34,652 bases of DNA from Micromonospora parva (GTDB taxonomy: Bacteria; Actinomycetota; Actinomycetes; Mycobacteriales; Micromonosporaceae), in NCBI RefSeq assembly GCF_000718515.1, contig NZ_JNZS01000040.1, positions 1 to 34,652 on the forward strand. The letters run 5' to 3'. Position numbers and translations under genes: made by a program. Below are positions 1 through 8,026 of this stretch, one piece after another. Below the pieces are notes generated by a model, which worked only from the letters and a program-made list of their open reading frames with translations, searched no databases and was not told where the DNA came from. Within the stretch, counting starts at the first letter, position 1; every line of letters begins with the position of its first letter.

Positions 1-7
1 GGGGAGT

Positions 8-517
8 TCAGAGGGGGCGGGTGTAGCGGAGTTGCGGGGTGAGGGCTGTGCCGATGTGCTCGACGCGCTCCGCGCCGGTCGGGGTCCAGCCGCCGCGCTC
101 GTAGAAGGCTCGGGCATGGGCGTTCTCCCGGAGCACCCAGAGCACGGCACGCCGCCAGCCCTGCGCCCGCATGGCGTCCAGGGCGTCCACCATCAGGGTG
201 CGACCGACGCCCCGGCCCTGCTCGGCCGGGTCGAGGTGGATCGCGTTGAGCAGCCCGGTGCTCGGGTCGTCCTCATCGTCCGGGCCCAGGTGGCTGAACC
301 CGACCAACGCCCCGGCCCGCTCGGCCACTGTCATCCGGTGGGTGTCCCGCTCCCACAGCCACCGCTCGACCCAGTAGCGGCCCATCGCCTCCGGTGTCGG
401 GTCGGCCAGCGCCTCGGCCGGCAGGAACGCGGAGTACGCGGCGACCCGGGAGCGTTGGTGCAGGGCCCCCACCGCCATCAGATCGCCTTCGGTCGCGGAG
501 CGGAGCGTGATGGTCAC
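8..517 (-). CDS. GNAT family N-acetyltransferase
   Basis: 169-residue protein with the GNAT fold: an N-terminal strand-helix segment ([10 protein letters not shown]), a central strand ending in the acetyl-CoA pyrophosphate-binding signature QGRGVGRTL at about residues 99-107, and the usual C-terminal [13 protein letters not shown] motif (about 132-144). It should transfer an acetyl group from acetyl-CoA to an amine, but the acceptor cannot be read from sequence. The start is GTG, and the GTGA overlaps the TGA of rnz by 4 bp, so the gene is probably translationally coupled to RNase Z and transcribed behind it. The stop lies 7 bp from the window edge, so nothing downstream can be seen. The family call is secure; the substrate is unknown. 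Confidence 0.9.
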   Translation of the reverse strand: MTITLRSATEGDLMAVGALHQRSRVAAYSAFLPAEALADPTPEAMGRYWVERWLWERDTHRMTVAERAGALVGFSHLGPDDEDDPSTGLLNAIHLDPAEQGRGVGRTLMVDALDAMRAQGWRRAVLWVLRENAHARAFYERGGWTPTGAERVEHIGTALTPQLRYTRPL

Positions 518-1443
518 CCGGCCGAGGTTACCCGGCGCGGCGGAAGCTGCACCGTGGTCAGATCCTCGGCGACGATCAGCTCACCGTCGAAGTGCGCGCG
601 TGCCTCGTCGTGGAACCGGCGCGGGTCGCTGTAGCGCTGGGAGAAGTGGGTGAGCACGAGTCGGCGTACCCCGGACTCGGTCGCCACCCGGGCGGCCTGC
701 GCCGCGGTCAGGTGGCCGACCTCGGCGGCCAACGCGGCCTCCGACTCCAGGAACGTCGACTCGATGACCAGCAGGTCGGCGTGCTCGGCGAGGGCGTAGA
801 CCCCGTCGCAGAGGCCGGTGTCCATCACGAACGCGAACCGCTGCCCCGGTCGGGGCACGCTCACCTCGGCCCGGGTGACGCGGCGTCCGTCGAGGTCGAG
901 GTGCCCGACGCGGATCAGCTCGCCGACGGCCGGGCCGACGATGCCGTACGCGGCCAGCTTCTCCGGCAGCATCCGGTGCCCGTCCGGCTCGACCAGCCGA
1001 TAGCCGTACGTCTCGATGGGGTGCCGGAGCCGGCGGGCCTCCAGCGTGCCGCAGCGCAGGGCGATGCGCTGCCCGTCCGCCTCGATGGGCTCGACCCGCA
1101 GCTCGGCGGTCTCGTAGAAGGAGGTGGCGTGCCGCAGCCGGGCGAAGTATTCGGCGCCGCCAGCCGGAAAGTGCACTGCTACCGGGTGCGACACCCGGTC
1201 CAGGGAGAGCCGTTGGATGGTGCCGGGCAGGCCCAGGCAGTGGTCGCCGTGGAAGTGCGTGACGCAGATCCGGGTCAGGTCGGTGGCGGTGACAGTGGTG
1301 TGCAGGAGTTGGCGCTGGCTGCCCTCGCCCGGGTCGAAGAGGATCACCTCGTCGTCCCAGCGCAGCACGTACCCGTTGTGGTTGCGCTGACGGGTCGGTG
1401 CCTGGCTGGCCGTCCCCAGGACCACCAACTCGCGCATGGACAT
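514..1443 (-). CDS. rnz: Ribonuclease Z (tRNA 3'-endonuclease)
   Basis: 309-residue metallo-beta-lactamase-fold nuclease that would cleave tRNA precursors at the 3' side of the discriminator base. The zinc-binding [12 protein letters not shown] is at residues 63-74, aligning with the H64/H66/D68/H69 ligands of E. coli RNase BN/Z. Later ligand motifs are [10 protein letters not shown] (Asp) and [10 protein letters not shown] (His). I chose ATG 1443 because AGGAG lies 5 nt upstream; an in-frame ATG at 1437 would leave 11 nt. A longer open frame to 1566 runs through low-complexity sequence and a strong inverted repeat and is unlikely to be coding. The length fits the bacterial family (about 305). 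It is the first gene of a two-gene unit with the downstream GNAT gene and has a structured leader. Confidence 0.93.
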   Translation of the reverse strand: MSMRELVVLGTASQAPTRQRNHNGYVLRWDDEVILFDPGEGSQRQLLHTTVTATDLTRICVTHFHGDHCLGLPGTIQRLSLDRVSHPVAVHFPAGGAEYFARLRHATSFYETAELRVEPIEADGQRIALRCGTLEARRLRHPIETYGYRLVEPDGHRMLPEKLAAYGIVGPAVGELIRVGHLDLDGRRVTRAEVSVPRPGQRFAFVMDTGLCDGVYALAEHADLLVIESTFLESEAALAAEVGHLTAAQAARVATESGVRRLVLTHFSQRYSDPRRFHDEARAHFDGELIVAEDLTTVQLPPRRVTSAG

Positions 1444-1465
1444 GGCCACTCCTGCGGATATGGAG

Positions 1466-1530
1466 CGACCCCCGGGGCGCTCCGCGCTGTCGCACGGGCC
1501 GGCTGGACTGGGCCGGCGCCCCGGGGGTCG
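1466..1530 (-). promoter_or_regulatory. 15-bp perfect inverted repeat in the rnz leader
   Basis: Positions 1466-1480 (CGACCCCCGGGGCGC) and 1516-1530 (GCGCCCCGGGGGTCG) are perfectly complementary across a 35-nt spacer. In the rnz transcript this makes a very stable stem ending about 12 nt before the rnz Shine-Dalgarno, where it could affect termination or ribosome access. That the repeat exists is read directly; a regulatory role is inference. Confidence 0.6.
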
Positions 1531-1587
1531 GGTGGCTGCCTGGAATTCGCCGCACCGCTGCCACACGGTCTCGACGATGGTGCTGTT

Positions 1588-1605
1588 GCCCGCCTCGCGG
1601 CGGGC
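1588..1605 (-). promoter_or_regulatory. Tetraloop hairpin in the rnz leader
   Basis: GCCCGCC (1588-1594) and GGCGGGC (1599-1605) pair around a 4-nt loop. On the minus strand this lies about 20 nt after the stop of the 12-codon leader ORF at 1628-1666. A weaker 5-bp hairpin (CTGTC/GACAG) lies between them. The order of mini-ORF then GC hairpin resembles an attenuator, but there is no clear U-tract after the stem. Confidence 0.45.
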
Positions 1606-1627
1606 CGATCACTGTCGAGGACAGCGG

Positions 1628-1666
1628 CTAGCTGACAGCCACCTCACGAGTCCGATTGCTATACAA
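1628..1666 (-). CDS. Possible 12-codon leader ORF with very strong Shine-Dalgarno
   Basis: Minus-strand TTG codon followed by 11 sense codons (residues MYSNRTREVAVS) and TAG. It is preceded at 1684-1674 by AAAGGAGGTGG, part of a 16-nt stretch complementary, apart from one wobble position, to the 3' end of 16S rRNA. The spacing to TTG is about 9 nt. A plausible vegetative promoter lies just upstream and the rnz coding region about 180 nt downstream. I do not recognise a characterised family. An in-frame upstream GTG at 1690 would put the Shine-Dalgarno inside the ORF and is unlikely. The strength of the ribosome site is seen in the sequence; that a functional peptide is made is inference. Confidence 0.4.
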   Translation of the reverse strand: MYSNRTREVAVS

Positions 1667-1697
1667 GTCTGGACCACCTCCTTTCACGTGTACGGCC

Positions 1698-1727
1698 ACG
1701 TTATCGAGTTCTCGTCGGGCTCGGCAA
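1698..1727 (-). promoter_or_regulatory. Sigma-70-type promoter for the rnz leader
   Basis: On the minus strand TTGCCG (1727-1722) and TAACGT (1703-1698) are separated by 18 nt. They match the -35 TTGacn and -10 TANNNT elements used by actinobacterial principal sigma factors. Transcription would start near 1691, a few nt before the extended Shine-Dalgarno at 1684-1674, leaving a leader of roughly 250 nt before rnz. No such pair is seen closer to the rnz start. Confidence 0.5.
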
Positions 1728-1768
1728 CGGATTTCGATCACAGGGCCGAACGGGAATGCCCGCGCCGG

Positions 1769-2431
1769 TCAGCCGTCGACACGGGCCACGCCGACCGGGC
1801 AGCTCAGGCCGTTCGGGCCGTGGTTGCAGTACCCGTTCGGGTTCTTGGTCGGCGCCAGGTACTGCTGGTGGTAGTCCTCGGCGAAGTAGTAGCTGCCGAG
1901 CGGGGCGATCTCGGTGGTGATCTCACCCTTGCCGGCGCGCGTCACGATCGGCTGGAACGCGTCCCGGGACGACTCGGCGATGGCCCGCTGCTGGTCGGTG
2001 GTCGTGTAGATCGCCGAGCGGTACTGGGTGCCGACGTCGTTGCCCTGGCGCATGCCCTGGGTCGGGTCGTGGTTCTCCCAGAAGACCTTCAGCAGGTCCT
2101 CATAGTTGATCTTGCTGGGGTCGTACACGACCTGGACGACCTCGGCGTGCCCGGTCCGGCCGGAGCAGGTCTCCTCGTACGTCGGGTTCTTGGTGATGCC
2201 ACCCGCGTAGCCGGCAGAGGTGGTGTAGACACCGGGCAGCGTCCAGAACAGCCGCTCGGCGCCCCAGAAGCAACCCATGCCGAAGACCGCTACCTGAAGG
2301 CCCTCCGGGAACGGGCCCTTCAACGGGGTGCCCAGCACCTCGTGGCGGTCAGCGACCGGCATGGCGATCGGGCGGCCCGGCAGGGCCTGGTCGGGCGTCA
2401 CCATTTCGGCCTTCATGCGGCGCAGAAACAC
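1769..2431 (-). CDS. msrA: Peptide methionine (S)-S-oxide reductase MsrA
   Basis: 220-residue MsrA, which reduces the S-epimer of methionine sulfoxide in oxidised proteins. The catalytic signature GCFWGAE has its nucleophilic Cys at residue 54, near Cys51/52 of E. coli MsrA. The C-terminal [14 protein letters not shown] supplies two further cysteines suited to recycling through disulfide exchange. The motif [21 protein letters not shown] is shortened in no way and the protein is full length for the long MsrA class. GTG 2431 is preferred because GAGAGGAG lies 9 nt upstream; an in-frame GTG at 2455 lies upstream of that Shine-Dalgarno. It sits 76 nt behind the HIT gene on the same strand. About 40 nt separate its stop from the rnz leader promoter, with no clear terminator. 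Confidence 0.94.
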   Translation of the reverse strand: MFLRRMKAEMVTPDQALPGRPIAMPVADRHEVLGTPLKGPFPEGLQVAVFGMGCFWGAERLFWTLPGVYTTSAGYAGGITKNPTYEETCSGRTGHAEVVQVVYDPSKINYEDLLKVFWENHDPTQGMRQGNDVGTQYRSAIYTTTDQQRAIAESSRDAFQPIVTRAGKGEITTEIAPLGSYYFAEDYHQQYLAPTKNPNGYCNHGPNGLSCPVGVARVDG

Positions 2432-2507
2432 GGTGGGGATCTCCTCTCGTACCACTCGCAGCGTGCAACACCAGAGGGTCCTGCTTCCTTACCCGCGTGA
2501 CGGTGAC

Positions 2508-2930
2508 TCAGGCCCCGGCCGGGAACGCCGCCGCTACCCGGTCCGCGTAGCTCTGGGCCTCGGTGTCGTCGCCGTACCGGGTGCGCGGCCAGAAGAAGCC
2601 CCGCAAACCGTCGCCCTTGGTTCGCGGCACCACGTGGGTGTGCAGGTGGGGCACCGATTGGGACACCTTGTTGTTCATCGCCACGAACGTCCCACCGGCG
2701 CCCAGGGCGGTCTCCACCGCCACCGCCAGCCGCTGGACCAGGGCGAAGTAGCCGGGCAGCAGGTCGGCCGGCAACTCCGCCAGCGTCACCAGGTGCGCCC
2801 GGGGCACCACCAGCACGTGCCCCTTGAACACCGGCCGGGTGTCCAGGAACGCCACCCCGTCCGGGGTGTCGGCCACCCGGAACGCCGGCACCTCGCCCGC
2901 CACGATCCCGCAGAACACGCAGCCGCTCAT
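2508..2930 (-). CDS. HIT family protein (histidine-triad nucleotide hydrolase/transferase)
   Basis: 140-residue HIT protein. The histidine triad is HLHTHVVPR (about residues 95-103), preceded by the conserved MNNKVSQSVP segment, with an N-terminal CVFCGIVAGE zinc/HIT signature (Cys4, Cys7). Proteins of this type hydrolyse nucleoside phosphoramidates, AMP-lysine or dinucleoside polyphosphates; the substrate is not decidable here. The ATG at 2930 has no convincing Shine-Dalgarno, but a TAACCT -10-like hexamer ends 6 nt upstream, so the message may be leaderless. It is divergent from the cystathionine gamma-synthase gene across 96 bp and may be co-transcribed with msrA. Confidence 0.9.
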   Translation of the reverse strand: MSGCVFCGIVAGEVPAFRVADTPDGVAFLDTRPVFKGHVLVVPRAHLVTLAELPADLLPGYFALVQRLAVAVETALGAGGTFVAMNNKVSQSVPHLHTHVVPRTKGDGLRGFFWPRTRYGDDTEAQSYADRVAAAFPAGA

Positions 2931-2936
2931 CGGGCC

Positions 2937-2942
2937 AGGTTA
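2937..2942 (-). promoter_or_regulatory. Candidate -10 element for a leaderless HIT transcript
   Basis: TAACCT on the minus strand, 6 nt before the ATG at 2930. The TANNNT form and spacing would put the transcription start at or next to the start codon. No clear -35 element is visible. Confidence 0.4.
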
Positions 2943-3013
2943 TGCCGACGCCGTTGGCGGCCCGGCCCCGCCTCGGAGCGCGGGTTCCGTTCCAGCCCTC
3001 TCCGACGGGGCAC

Positions 3014-3019
3014 TAGCCT
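3014..3019 (+). promoter_or_regulatory. Candidate -10 element for a leaderless metB transcript
   Basis: TAGCCT ends 7 nt before the ATG at 3027, and there is no Shine-Dalgarno between them. This is the arrangement expected when transcription starts on the A of the start codon. The same hexamer occurs at 10690. Confidence 0.45.
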
Positions 3020-3026
3020 CACCAGA

Positions 3027-4169
3027 ATGAGTCACGGCTTCGAGACGCTCGCCATTCACGCCGGCCAGGACCCTGAGGCCCGCACCGGCGCGGTGATCCC
3101 ACCGATCTACCAGACCAGCACGTACGCCCAGGACGCCGTCGGCGCACCCCGCCTCGGCTACGAGTACAGCCGGTCCGGCAACCCGACCCGGGACGCGCTC
3201 CAGGAATGCCTGGCGGCGCTGGAGGGCGGGCCGGTGGGGCTCGCCTTCGCCAGCGGCCTGGCGGCGGAGGACACCCTGCTGCGGGCCGTGTGCCAGCCCG
3301 GTGACCACGTGGTGATCCCGGACGACGCGTACGGCGGCACGTACCGGCTCTTCGCCCGGGTCGCCCAGCGCTGGGGCCTGGAGTTCAGCCCGGCCAAGGT
3401 CTCCGACCCGGCCGCGATCCGGGCGGCCGTGCAGCCCGGTCGCACGAAGATCGTCTGGGTGGAGACGCCGACCAACCCGCTGCTCGGCATCGCCGACATC
3501 GCCGCCCTGGCCGCCGTGGCACACGACGCGGGCGCCCTGCTGGTGGTGGACAACACCTTCGCCTCGCCGTACCTCCAGCAGCCGATCGCCTTCGGCGCGG
3601 ACGTGGTGGTGCACTCCACCACCAAGTACATCGGCGGGCACTCCGACGTGGTCGGTGGCGCGCTGGTCGTCGCCGACGCCGGTCTCGGTGAGGAGCTGCG
3701 CTACCACCAGAACGCGATGGGCGCGATCAACGGCCCGTTCGACGCCTGGCTCACCCTGCGGGGCATCAAGACCCTCGGGGTACGCATGGACCGGCACTGC
3801 GACAACGCCGAGCGGCTCGCCGCCTACCTCGACGGGCACGCCAAGGTCGCCCAGGTGATCTATCCGGGGCTGCCCTCGCACGCCGGTCACGAGGTGGCCG
3901 TCAAGCAGATGCGCCGGTTCGGCGGCATGATCTCGTTCCGCGCCGCCGGTGGTGAGGAGCACGCCGTGGACATCTGCAACCGGGCCAAGCTCTTCGTGCT
4001 CGCCGAATCGCTGGGCGGCGTGGAATCCCTGATCGAGCACCCGGGCCGGATGACACACGCAAGTGCTGCCGGCTCGCCGCTTGAAGTTCCCGGCGATCTC
4101 GTGCGACTGTCTGTCGGCATCGAGACGGTCGACGACCTACTCGCCGATCTGGAGCAGGCGCTGGGCTGA
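3027..4169 (+). CDS. metB: Cystathionine gamma-synthase (Cys/Met metabolism PLP enzyme)
   Basis: 380-residue PLP enzyme of the trans-sulfuration family. The Schiff-base lysine is K200 in [14 protein letters not shown]. Other family signatures are [10 protein letters not shown] (46-55), VWVETPTNP (143-151), VVDNTF (173-178) and the substrate-end motif [19 protein letters not shown]. The reaction is probably O-succinyl- or O-acetylhomoserine plus cysteine to cystathionine. Cystathionine gamma-lyase is so similar that the direction cannot be settled by eye. M. tuberculosis has metB (Rv1079) directly beside greA, and the two genes are also close here, which supports the name. The start ATG lacks a Shine-Dalgarno and looks leaderless. 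An amidase follows 19 nt downstream. Confidence 0.88.
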   Translation: MSHGFETLAIHAGQDPEARTGAVIPPIYQTSTYAQDAVGAPRLGYEYSRSGNPTRDALQECLAALEGGPVGLAFASGLAAEDTLLRAVCQPGDHVVIPDDAYGGTYRLFARVAQRWGLEFSPAKVSDPAAIRAAVQPGRTKIVWVETPTNPLLGIADIAALAAVAHDAGALLVVDNTFASPYLQQPIAFGADVVVHSTTKYIGGHSDVVGGALVVADAGLGEELRYHQNAMGAINGPFDAWLTLRGIKTLGVRMDRHCDNAERLAAYLDGHAKVAQVIYPGLPSHAGHEVAVKQMRRFGGMISFRAAGGEEHAVDICNRAKLFVLAESLGGVESLIEHPGRMTHASAAGSPLEVPGDLVRLSVGIETVDDLLADLEQALG

Positions 4170-4188
4170 CCGCTGGGGAAGGATGGCC

Positions 4189-5592
4189 GTGCAGGACATC
4201 ATGGCGACCTGGGTCGGAGCGACCGCCAAGCAGATCGCCCGGGGCGTACGCCGAGGTGACGTCTCGGCGACCCAGGTCGTCGCCGACCACCTCGAGTACA
4301 TCTCCCGAGCCGACCGTGAGCTGGCCGCGTTCCGCGCCGTTCGCGGCGGTGAGGCGATCACCGAGGCGGAGAAGGTCGACGAGCAGGAGGACCTGGCGAA
4401 CCTGCCGCTGGCCGGGGTTCCGGTGGCGGTCAAGGAGAACACCCCGGTCGCCGGCCTGCCCACCTGGAACGGGTCGGCCGCCGCCCGCACCGACGTCGCG
4501 GAGGCCGACCACGAGGTGGTGCGTCGACTGCGCGGCGCCGGCGCGGTGATCCTCGGCGTGACCCGGATGCCCGAACTGGGGCTGTGGGCGCTCACCGACG
4601 ACGACAGCGCGGTGACCCGTAACCCGTGGGACAGCACGCGTACCCCCGGTGGATCCTCGGGTGGCTCGGCCGCCGCGGTCGCCGCCGGGCTGGTGCCGAT
4701 CGCGCACGCCAACGACGGTCTCGGCTCGATCCGGATTCCCGCGGCCTGCTGCGGGCTTGTCGGGCTCAAGCCCGGTCGGGGCGTGGTCCCCTGCCAGCTC
4801 GGTGCCGACGACTGGTTCGGTCTCACCGAGCACGGCATGCTGACCAGCACGGTCGCCGACGCGGCGGTCGGCTTCTCGGTGCTCGCCGGCCGACGCCCCG
4901 AGAAGCTCGTCCCGCCGCAGCGGCTGCGGGTGGGGGTCTCGTTGCGTTCCCCGGTGCGCGGTGTCGCGGCGGACGCGCCGAACCGGGACGCGGTCGCCGC
5001 CGCCGGTCGGCTCCTCGCCGCCGCCGGGCACGACACGGTGCCGGCGGATCCGGTCTACCCCACCGCGCTCGGCCTTCAGGGCATCGCCACCTGGCTCGCC
5101 GCTGCCGCCACCGACGTCCGGGCGTCCGGCCTGGACCGGCGCGGTCTGCAACGGCGTACCCGGCGGCACGTCGCGCTGGGCGAGTGGGCGCAGCGCCGCG
5201 GCTACGTGCGGGAGGCGGACCGGGCCGCGTGGCGGCAACGGTCGGTCGACTTCTTCACCGACCACTCGGTCGACCTGCTGCTCACCCCGGCACTGGCCAG
5301 CGCGCCACCGGAGGCGGCCCGCTGGTCGGAGCGGTCCTGGCGGGCGAACATGTCCGCCAACATCCGGTACGCCCCGTACGCCGCGCCGTGGAACATCGCC
5401 GGCCTGCCGGCGGTCGTCGTGCCGGTCGGCCGCCGCCCGGACGGCCTGCCGGTCGCCGTGCAGCTGGTCGGTCCGCCCGGCTCGGAGTTGCTGCTGCTCG
5501 GTGTGGCCGGCCAGTTCGAGATGGCCGCCCCGTGGACACGCCACGCACCCGGCTACCCCCGGGTCGGAACGGGGTCGCCGACCTCCGCATGA
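4189..5592 (+). CDS. Amidase signature family hydrolase
   Basis: 467-residue amidase with the Ser-cisSer-Lys machinery: Lys in [12 protein letters not shown] (about residue 81), the Gly/Ser loop [14 protein letters not shown] (about 155-168) and the nucleophile region [15 protein letters not shown]. The last is slightly unusual, with Leu where most members have Gly (DGGGSIR). It hydrolyses an amide to acid and ammonia; the substrate is unknown. The lack of GatB/GatC neighbours argues against the tRNA amidotransferase A subunit. GTG 4189 is favoured because GGGGAAGG ends 6 nt upstream; ATG 4183 would abut that site and ATG 4201 is also possible. It lies 19 nt behind metB on the same strand and is probably co-transcribed. 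Confidence 0.87.
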   Translation: MQDIMATWVGATAKQIARGVRRGDVSATQVVADHLEYISRADRELAAFRAVRGGEAITEAEKVDEQEDLANLPLAGVPVAVKENTPVAGLPTWNGSAAARTDVAEADHEVVRRLRGAGAVILGVTRMPELGLWALTDDDSAVTRNPWDSTRTPGGSSGGSAAAVAAGLVPIAHANDGLGSIRIPAACCGLVGLKPGRGVVPCQLGADDWFGLTEHGMLTSTVADAAVGFSVLAGRRPEKLVPPQRLRVGVSLRSPVRGVAADAPNRDAVAAAGRLLAAAGHDTVPADPVYPTALGLQGIATWLAAAATDVRASGLDRRGLQRRTRRHVALGEWAQRRGYVREADRAAWRQRSVDFFTDHSVDLLLTPALASAPPEAARWSERSWRANMSANIRYAPYAAPWNIAGLPAVVVPVGRRPDGLPVAVQLVGPPGSELLLLGVAGQFEMAAPWTRHAPGYPRVGTGSPTSA

Positions 5593-5600
5593 TCGTCTAC

Positions 5601-5630
5601 GGTGTGCGCGCATCATCACGCGTGCACACC
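5601..5630 (+). terminator. 11-bp hairpin after the amidase gene
   Basis: GGTGTGCGCGC (5601-5611) pairs with GCGTGCACACC (5620-5630), with one G-U pair and an 8-nt loop, 8 nt after the amidase stop. There is no U-tract. It overlaps a possible -10 element (TACGGT, 5598-5603) for the next gene, so it could be an operator instead of a terminator. Confidence 0.45.
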
Positions 5631-5640
5631 GGGGGAACTC

Positions 5641-6627
5641 ATGCGCTGCCAGACCTGCGGGGACGCCATCTCCCCCGAGCACGACGAATGCCAACGGTGC
5701 TACACGCCGGTCGGCCAGGCCGCGATCACTCCCGGCTTGCCGACGTACCGCGTGCGTGGCATCGGTCTGGCGGCCCGCATCGCGGTCGGCGCGACCGCCG
5801 TGCTCTACCTCGTGGTGGCGCTCTCCCCGCTGGTCGGGATGGCCCTCGCTCGGCAGGCCAAGGTCGACAACGACCCTGAGCTGCTGGTCGCCGCGTTGAT
5901 CATGCAGGTGGTGTCGTCGCTGCCCATGGTGGTCGCGTACCTCACCGCCGCCGTGCTGGTGATCATCTGGATGTGGCGGGCGCGCAAGAACACCGACGCC
6001 TTCCCGGGCGCGCTGCCGACGCTCGGGGCCGGGTGGGCGATCGCCGGTTGGCTGGTGCCGTTCGCGAACCTGGTGGTGCCGGCCCGGGTGATGGCGGCCG
6101 TGGCGCGCGACAGCCTCTGGCGGCGGTTCACCCCGACCCTGGTGGCCGTCTGGTGGAGTTCCTGGCTGGTGTTCAGCCTCGGCGAGCGGCTGGTCAGCCG
6201 CCTCGACGACGGTGCCTACAACAAGCTGCCGGAGACCCCCACCACCGACGGCGGCTACCAGCAGTACGTCGACTACTACCGGGACTCACTGCTGCGCAAC
6301 ATCGTGCCCTCGGTGGCGTGCGTGGTCGCCGCGGTGACGCTGTACCTGCTGATCCAGCGGATCTCCGCCGCGCAGGAGGCCCGCATCGCCCGCGCGCTGC
6401 CGGTGTGGCAGACCGCCGGGGTCTGGCCGGGCGCGGTGCTGCCGGAGATGCCGCCCGCGCCGTTGGTCCCGCCGGTCCCGCCGGCCGTCCCGGTCCCGCC
6501 GGCCGTCCCGGTCCCGCCGGCCGTCCCGGTCCCGCCGGGTGACGCGGTCCCGCCGGCCGCTCCGGCCCCGTCGACCGCTCCGGGCGCTCCGGCCGTTCCT
6601 GGGCTGGAGGGGTCACCTCGGGCATGA
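5641..6627 (+). CDS. DUF4328-type membrane protein with zinc ribbon and Pro-rich tail
   Basis: 328 residues. An N-terminal zinc-ribbon-like segment has CxxC pairs at Cys3/Cys6 and Cys17/Cys20. Four to five membrane segments follow (about 42-68, 92-112, 128-150, 165-182, 235-255). The block MWRARKNTDAFPG...GWAIAGWLVPFANLVVPARVM is typical of the DUF4328 family, common in actinobacteria and of unknown function. The C-terminus is a Pro/Val/Ala tail containing exact PAVPVP repeats, likely cytoplasmic and disordered. ATG 5641 is chosen because GGGGGA lies 4 nt upstream; a frame opening at 5602 would add residues with no ribosome site. Its stop codon is the first base triplet of a large palindrome. 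No role can be assigned. Confidence 0.82.
   Translation: MRCQTCGDAISPEHDECQRCYTPVGQAAITPGLPTYRVRGIGLAARIAVGATAVLYLVVALSPLVGMALARQAKVDNDPELLVAALIMQVVSSLPMVVAYLTAAVLVIIWMWRARKNTDAFPGALPTLGAGWAIAGWLVPFANLVVPARVMAAVARDSLWRRFTPTLVAVWWSSWLVFSLGERLVSRLDDGAYNKLPETPTTDGGYQQYVDYYRDSLLRNIVPSVACVVAAVTLYLLIQRISAAQEARIARALPVWQTAGVWPGAVLPEMPPAPLVPPVPPAVPVPPAVPVPPAVPVPPGDAVPPAAPAPSTAPGAPAVPGLEGSPRA
6481..6534 (+). repeat. 18-bp tandem repeat encoding PAVPVP
   Basis: Three exact copies of an 18-bp unit (CCGGCCGTCCCGGTCCCG) at 6481-6498, 6499-6516 and 6517-6534, with partial copies on both sides. Each adds PAVPVP to the tail of the DUF4328 protein. The unit is in frame, so copy-number change would lengthen or shorten the tail without a frameshift. 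Confidence 0.85.
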
Positions 6628-6701
6628 TCCACTCGGGTTCGCTGATGTCGCGGTGTCGCAGCGAGGCTGACACCGCGACATCAGGACCGTCGAGTGGATC
6701 A
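6625..6701. repeat. Nested intergenic palindrome (11-bp outer and 16-bp inner arms)
   Basis: Outer arms TGATCCACTCG (6625-6635) and CGAGTGGATCA (6691-6701) are perfect complements. Inside them CTGATGTCGCGGTGTC (6642-6657) and GACACCGCGACATCAG (6669-6684) pair perfectly around an 11-nt loop, with 6-nt internal bulges on each side. The element starts on the stop codon of the DUF4328 gene and can act as its terminator. Its two-tier symmetry looks more like a dispersed REP/REPIN-type element than a simple terminator. Confidence 0.8.
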
Positions 6702-6805
6702 ACCGGGTGCGCGGCGGACTGACGTGGCGATCGAGCCGGCCGGTCCGTCCTGTCGACACCGGTGTCGCCGCCGAGGGCCGCGGCGGCGGGTGGCACGATC
6801 GGGGC

Positions 6806-8026
6806 ATGACGGAACTGGTCGGTCTCGACGACGTGCGGGCCGCACGGGAGTTGCTCGCCGGGGTCACCCGCACCACCCCGCTGGAGCCCTCCCGCCCGCT
6901 CAGCGCGGCCCTGGGCGGGCCGACCTGGCTCAAGTGCGAGAACGTGCAGCGCGCCGGCTCGTACAAGGTCCGGGGCGCGTACGTGCGGATCTCGCGGTTG
7001 TCGGCGGCGGAGCGGGAGCGCGGCGTGGTGGCGGCGAGCGCGGGCAACCACGCGCAGGGCGTGGCCCTCGCCGCCGGCCTGGTCGGCACGCACGCCACCG
7101 TCTTCATGCCGGTCAACGCGCCGCTGCCGAAGGTGGCCGCCACCAAGGGGTACGGCGCGCAGGTCGAGCTGGCCGGGAACACCGTCGACGAGTCGCTTGT
7201 CGCCGCGCACACGTACGCCGAGCGCACCGGCGCGGTGCTGATCCACCCGTTCGACCACCCCGACGTGATCGCCGGACAGGGCACAGTGGCGCTGGAGATC
7301 CTCGAACAGTGCCCGGACGTGAAGACGATCATCACCGGGGTGGGTGGCGGCGGTCTGATCTCGGGCATGGCGGTGGCCGTCAAGGCATTGCGACCGGACG
7401 TCCGGATCATCGGTGTGCAGGCGGCCGGCGCGGCGGCGTTCCCGCCCTCACTGGTCGCTGGAGAACCGGTCCGGCTGCCCGTGTTCGCTACCATCGCCGA
7501 CGGCATCGCGGTCGGCCGGCCCGGCGAGATCACCTTCAACCACGTGCGCAAGCTGGTCGACGAGATCGTCACGGTCTCCGAGGAGGACATCTCCCGGGCC
7601 CTGCTGATGTTGCTGGAGCGCGGCAAGCAGGTGGTCGAGCCGGCCGGGGCGGTCGGGGTCGCCGCGCTGCTGGCCGGCGTGGTCGAGGTGGAGACGCCGG
7701 TGGTCGCCGTGCTCTCCGGCGGCAACATCGACCCGTTGCTGATGCTGCGGGTGATCGAGCACGGGTTGGCCGCCGCGGGTCGCTACCTGCGGGTGACAGT
7801 CCGCTGTTCGGACCGGCCGGGGCAGCTCGCGTCGTTGCTCAGCCAGATCGCCGAGCACCGGGCCAACGTGGTCGACGTGGAGCATCAGCGGGCCAACCCG
7901 CACCTCAGCCTCGGCGAGGTGGAGGTCGCGCTGTCGGTGGAGACCCGGGGCGTCGAACACTCCGACACGCTGATCAGCGCCCTGCGGGCCAGCGGCTACC
8001 AGGTGGTCTTCGCAGCCGAGGCGTGA
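6806..8026 (+). CDS. ilvA: Threonine ammonia-lyase (threonine dehydratase) with ACT-like domain
   Basis: 406-residue fold-type II PLP enzyme converting threonine to 2-oxobutanoate and ammonia, the first step toward isoleucine. The PLP lysine is K54 in GSYKVRGA; SAGNHAQGVA and the phosphate-binding loop GVGGGGLISG follow. The C-terminal 75 residues (from RYLRVTVRCSDRPGQLASLL) form one ACT-like domain, as in the roughly 400-residue actinobacterial enzymes; the longer E. coli IlvA has two. Length alone does not separate biosynthetic from catabolic (TdcB-like) roles. ATG 6806 has only GGGG-C before it, so the ribosome site is poor and the transcript may start close by. A hairpin spans the stop codon, and greA converges from the other side. 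Confidence 0.92.
   Translation: MTELVGLDDVRAARELLAGVTRTTPLEPSRPLSAALGGPTWLKCENVQRAGSYKVRGAYVRISRLSAAERERGVVAASAGNHAQGVALAAGLVGTHATVFMPVNAPLPKVAATKGYGAQVELAGNTVDESLVAAHTYAERTGAVLIHPFDHPDVIAGQGTVALEILEQCPDVKTIITGVGGGGLISGMAVAVKALRPDVRIIGVQAAGAAAFPPSLVAGEPVRLPVFATIADGIAVGRPGEITFNHVRKLVDEIVTVSEEDISRALLMLLERGKQVVEPAGAVGVAALLAGVVEVETPVVAVLSGGNIDPLLMLRVIEHGLAAAGRYLRVTVRCSDRPGQLASLLSQIAEHRANVVDVEHQRANPHLSLGEVEVALSVETRGVEHSDTLISALRASGYQVVFAAEA

Noticed and set aside
1444..1566. Longer RNase Z N-terminus reaching 1566
   Set aside because: The extension is low-complexity, lies over a 15-bp inverted repeat and would make the protein 41 residues longer than the family. The start at 1443 has a good ribosome site.
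1669..1686. Plus-strand CTGGACCACCTCCTTTC resembling the 3' end of 16S rRNA, possibly a remnant rRNA gene
   Set aside because: The similarity covers only about 17 nt and no further rRNA sequence surrounds it. It is explained by the minus strand carrying an extended Shine-Dalgarno, which is complementary to 16S rRNA by nature.
4189..5592. Amidase as GatA subunit of the tRNA amidotransferase
   Set aside because: No GatB or GatC gene is near, and the [14 protein letters not shown] loop and divergent C-terminal half fit a stand-alone amidase.
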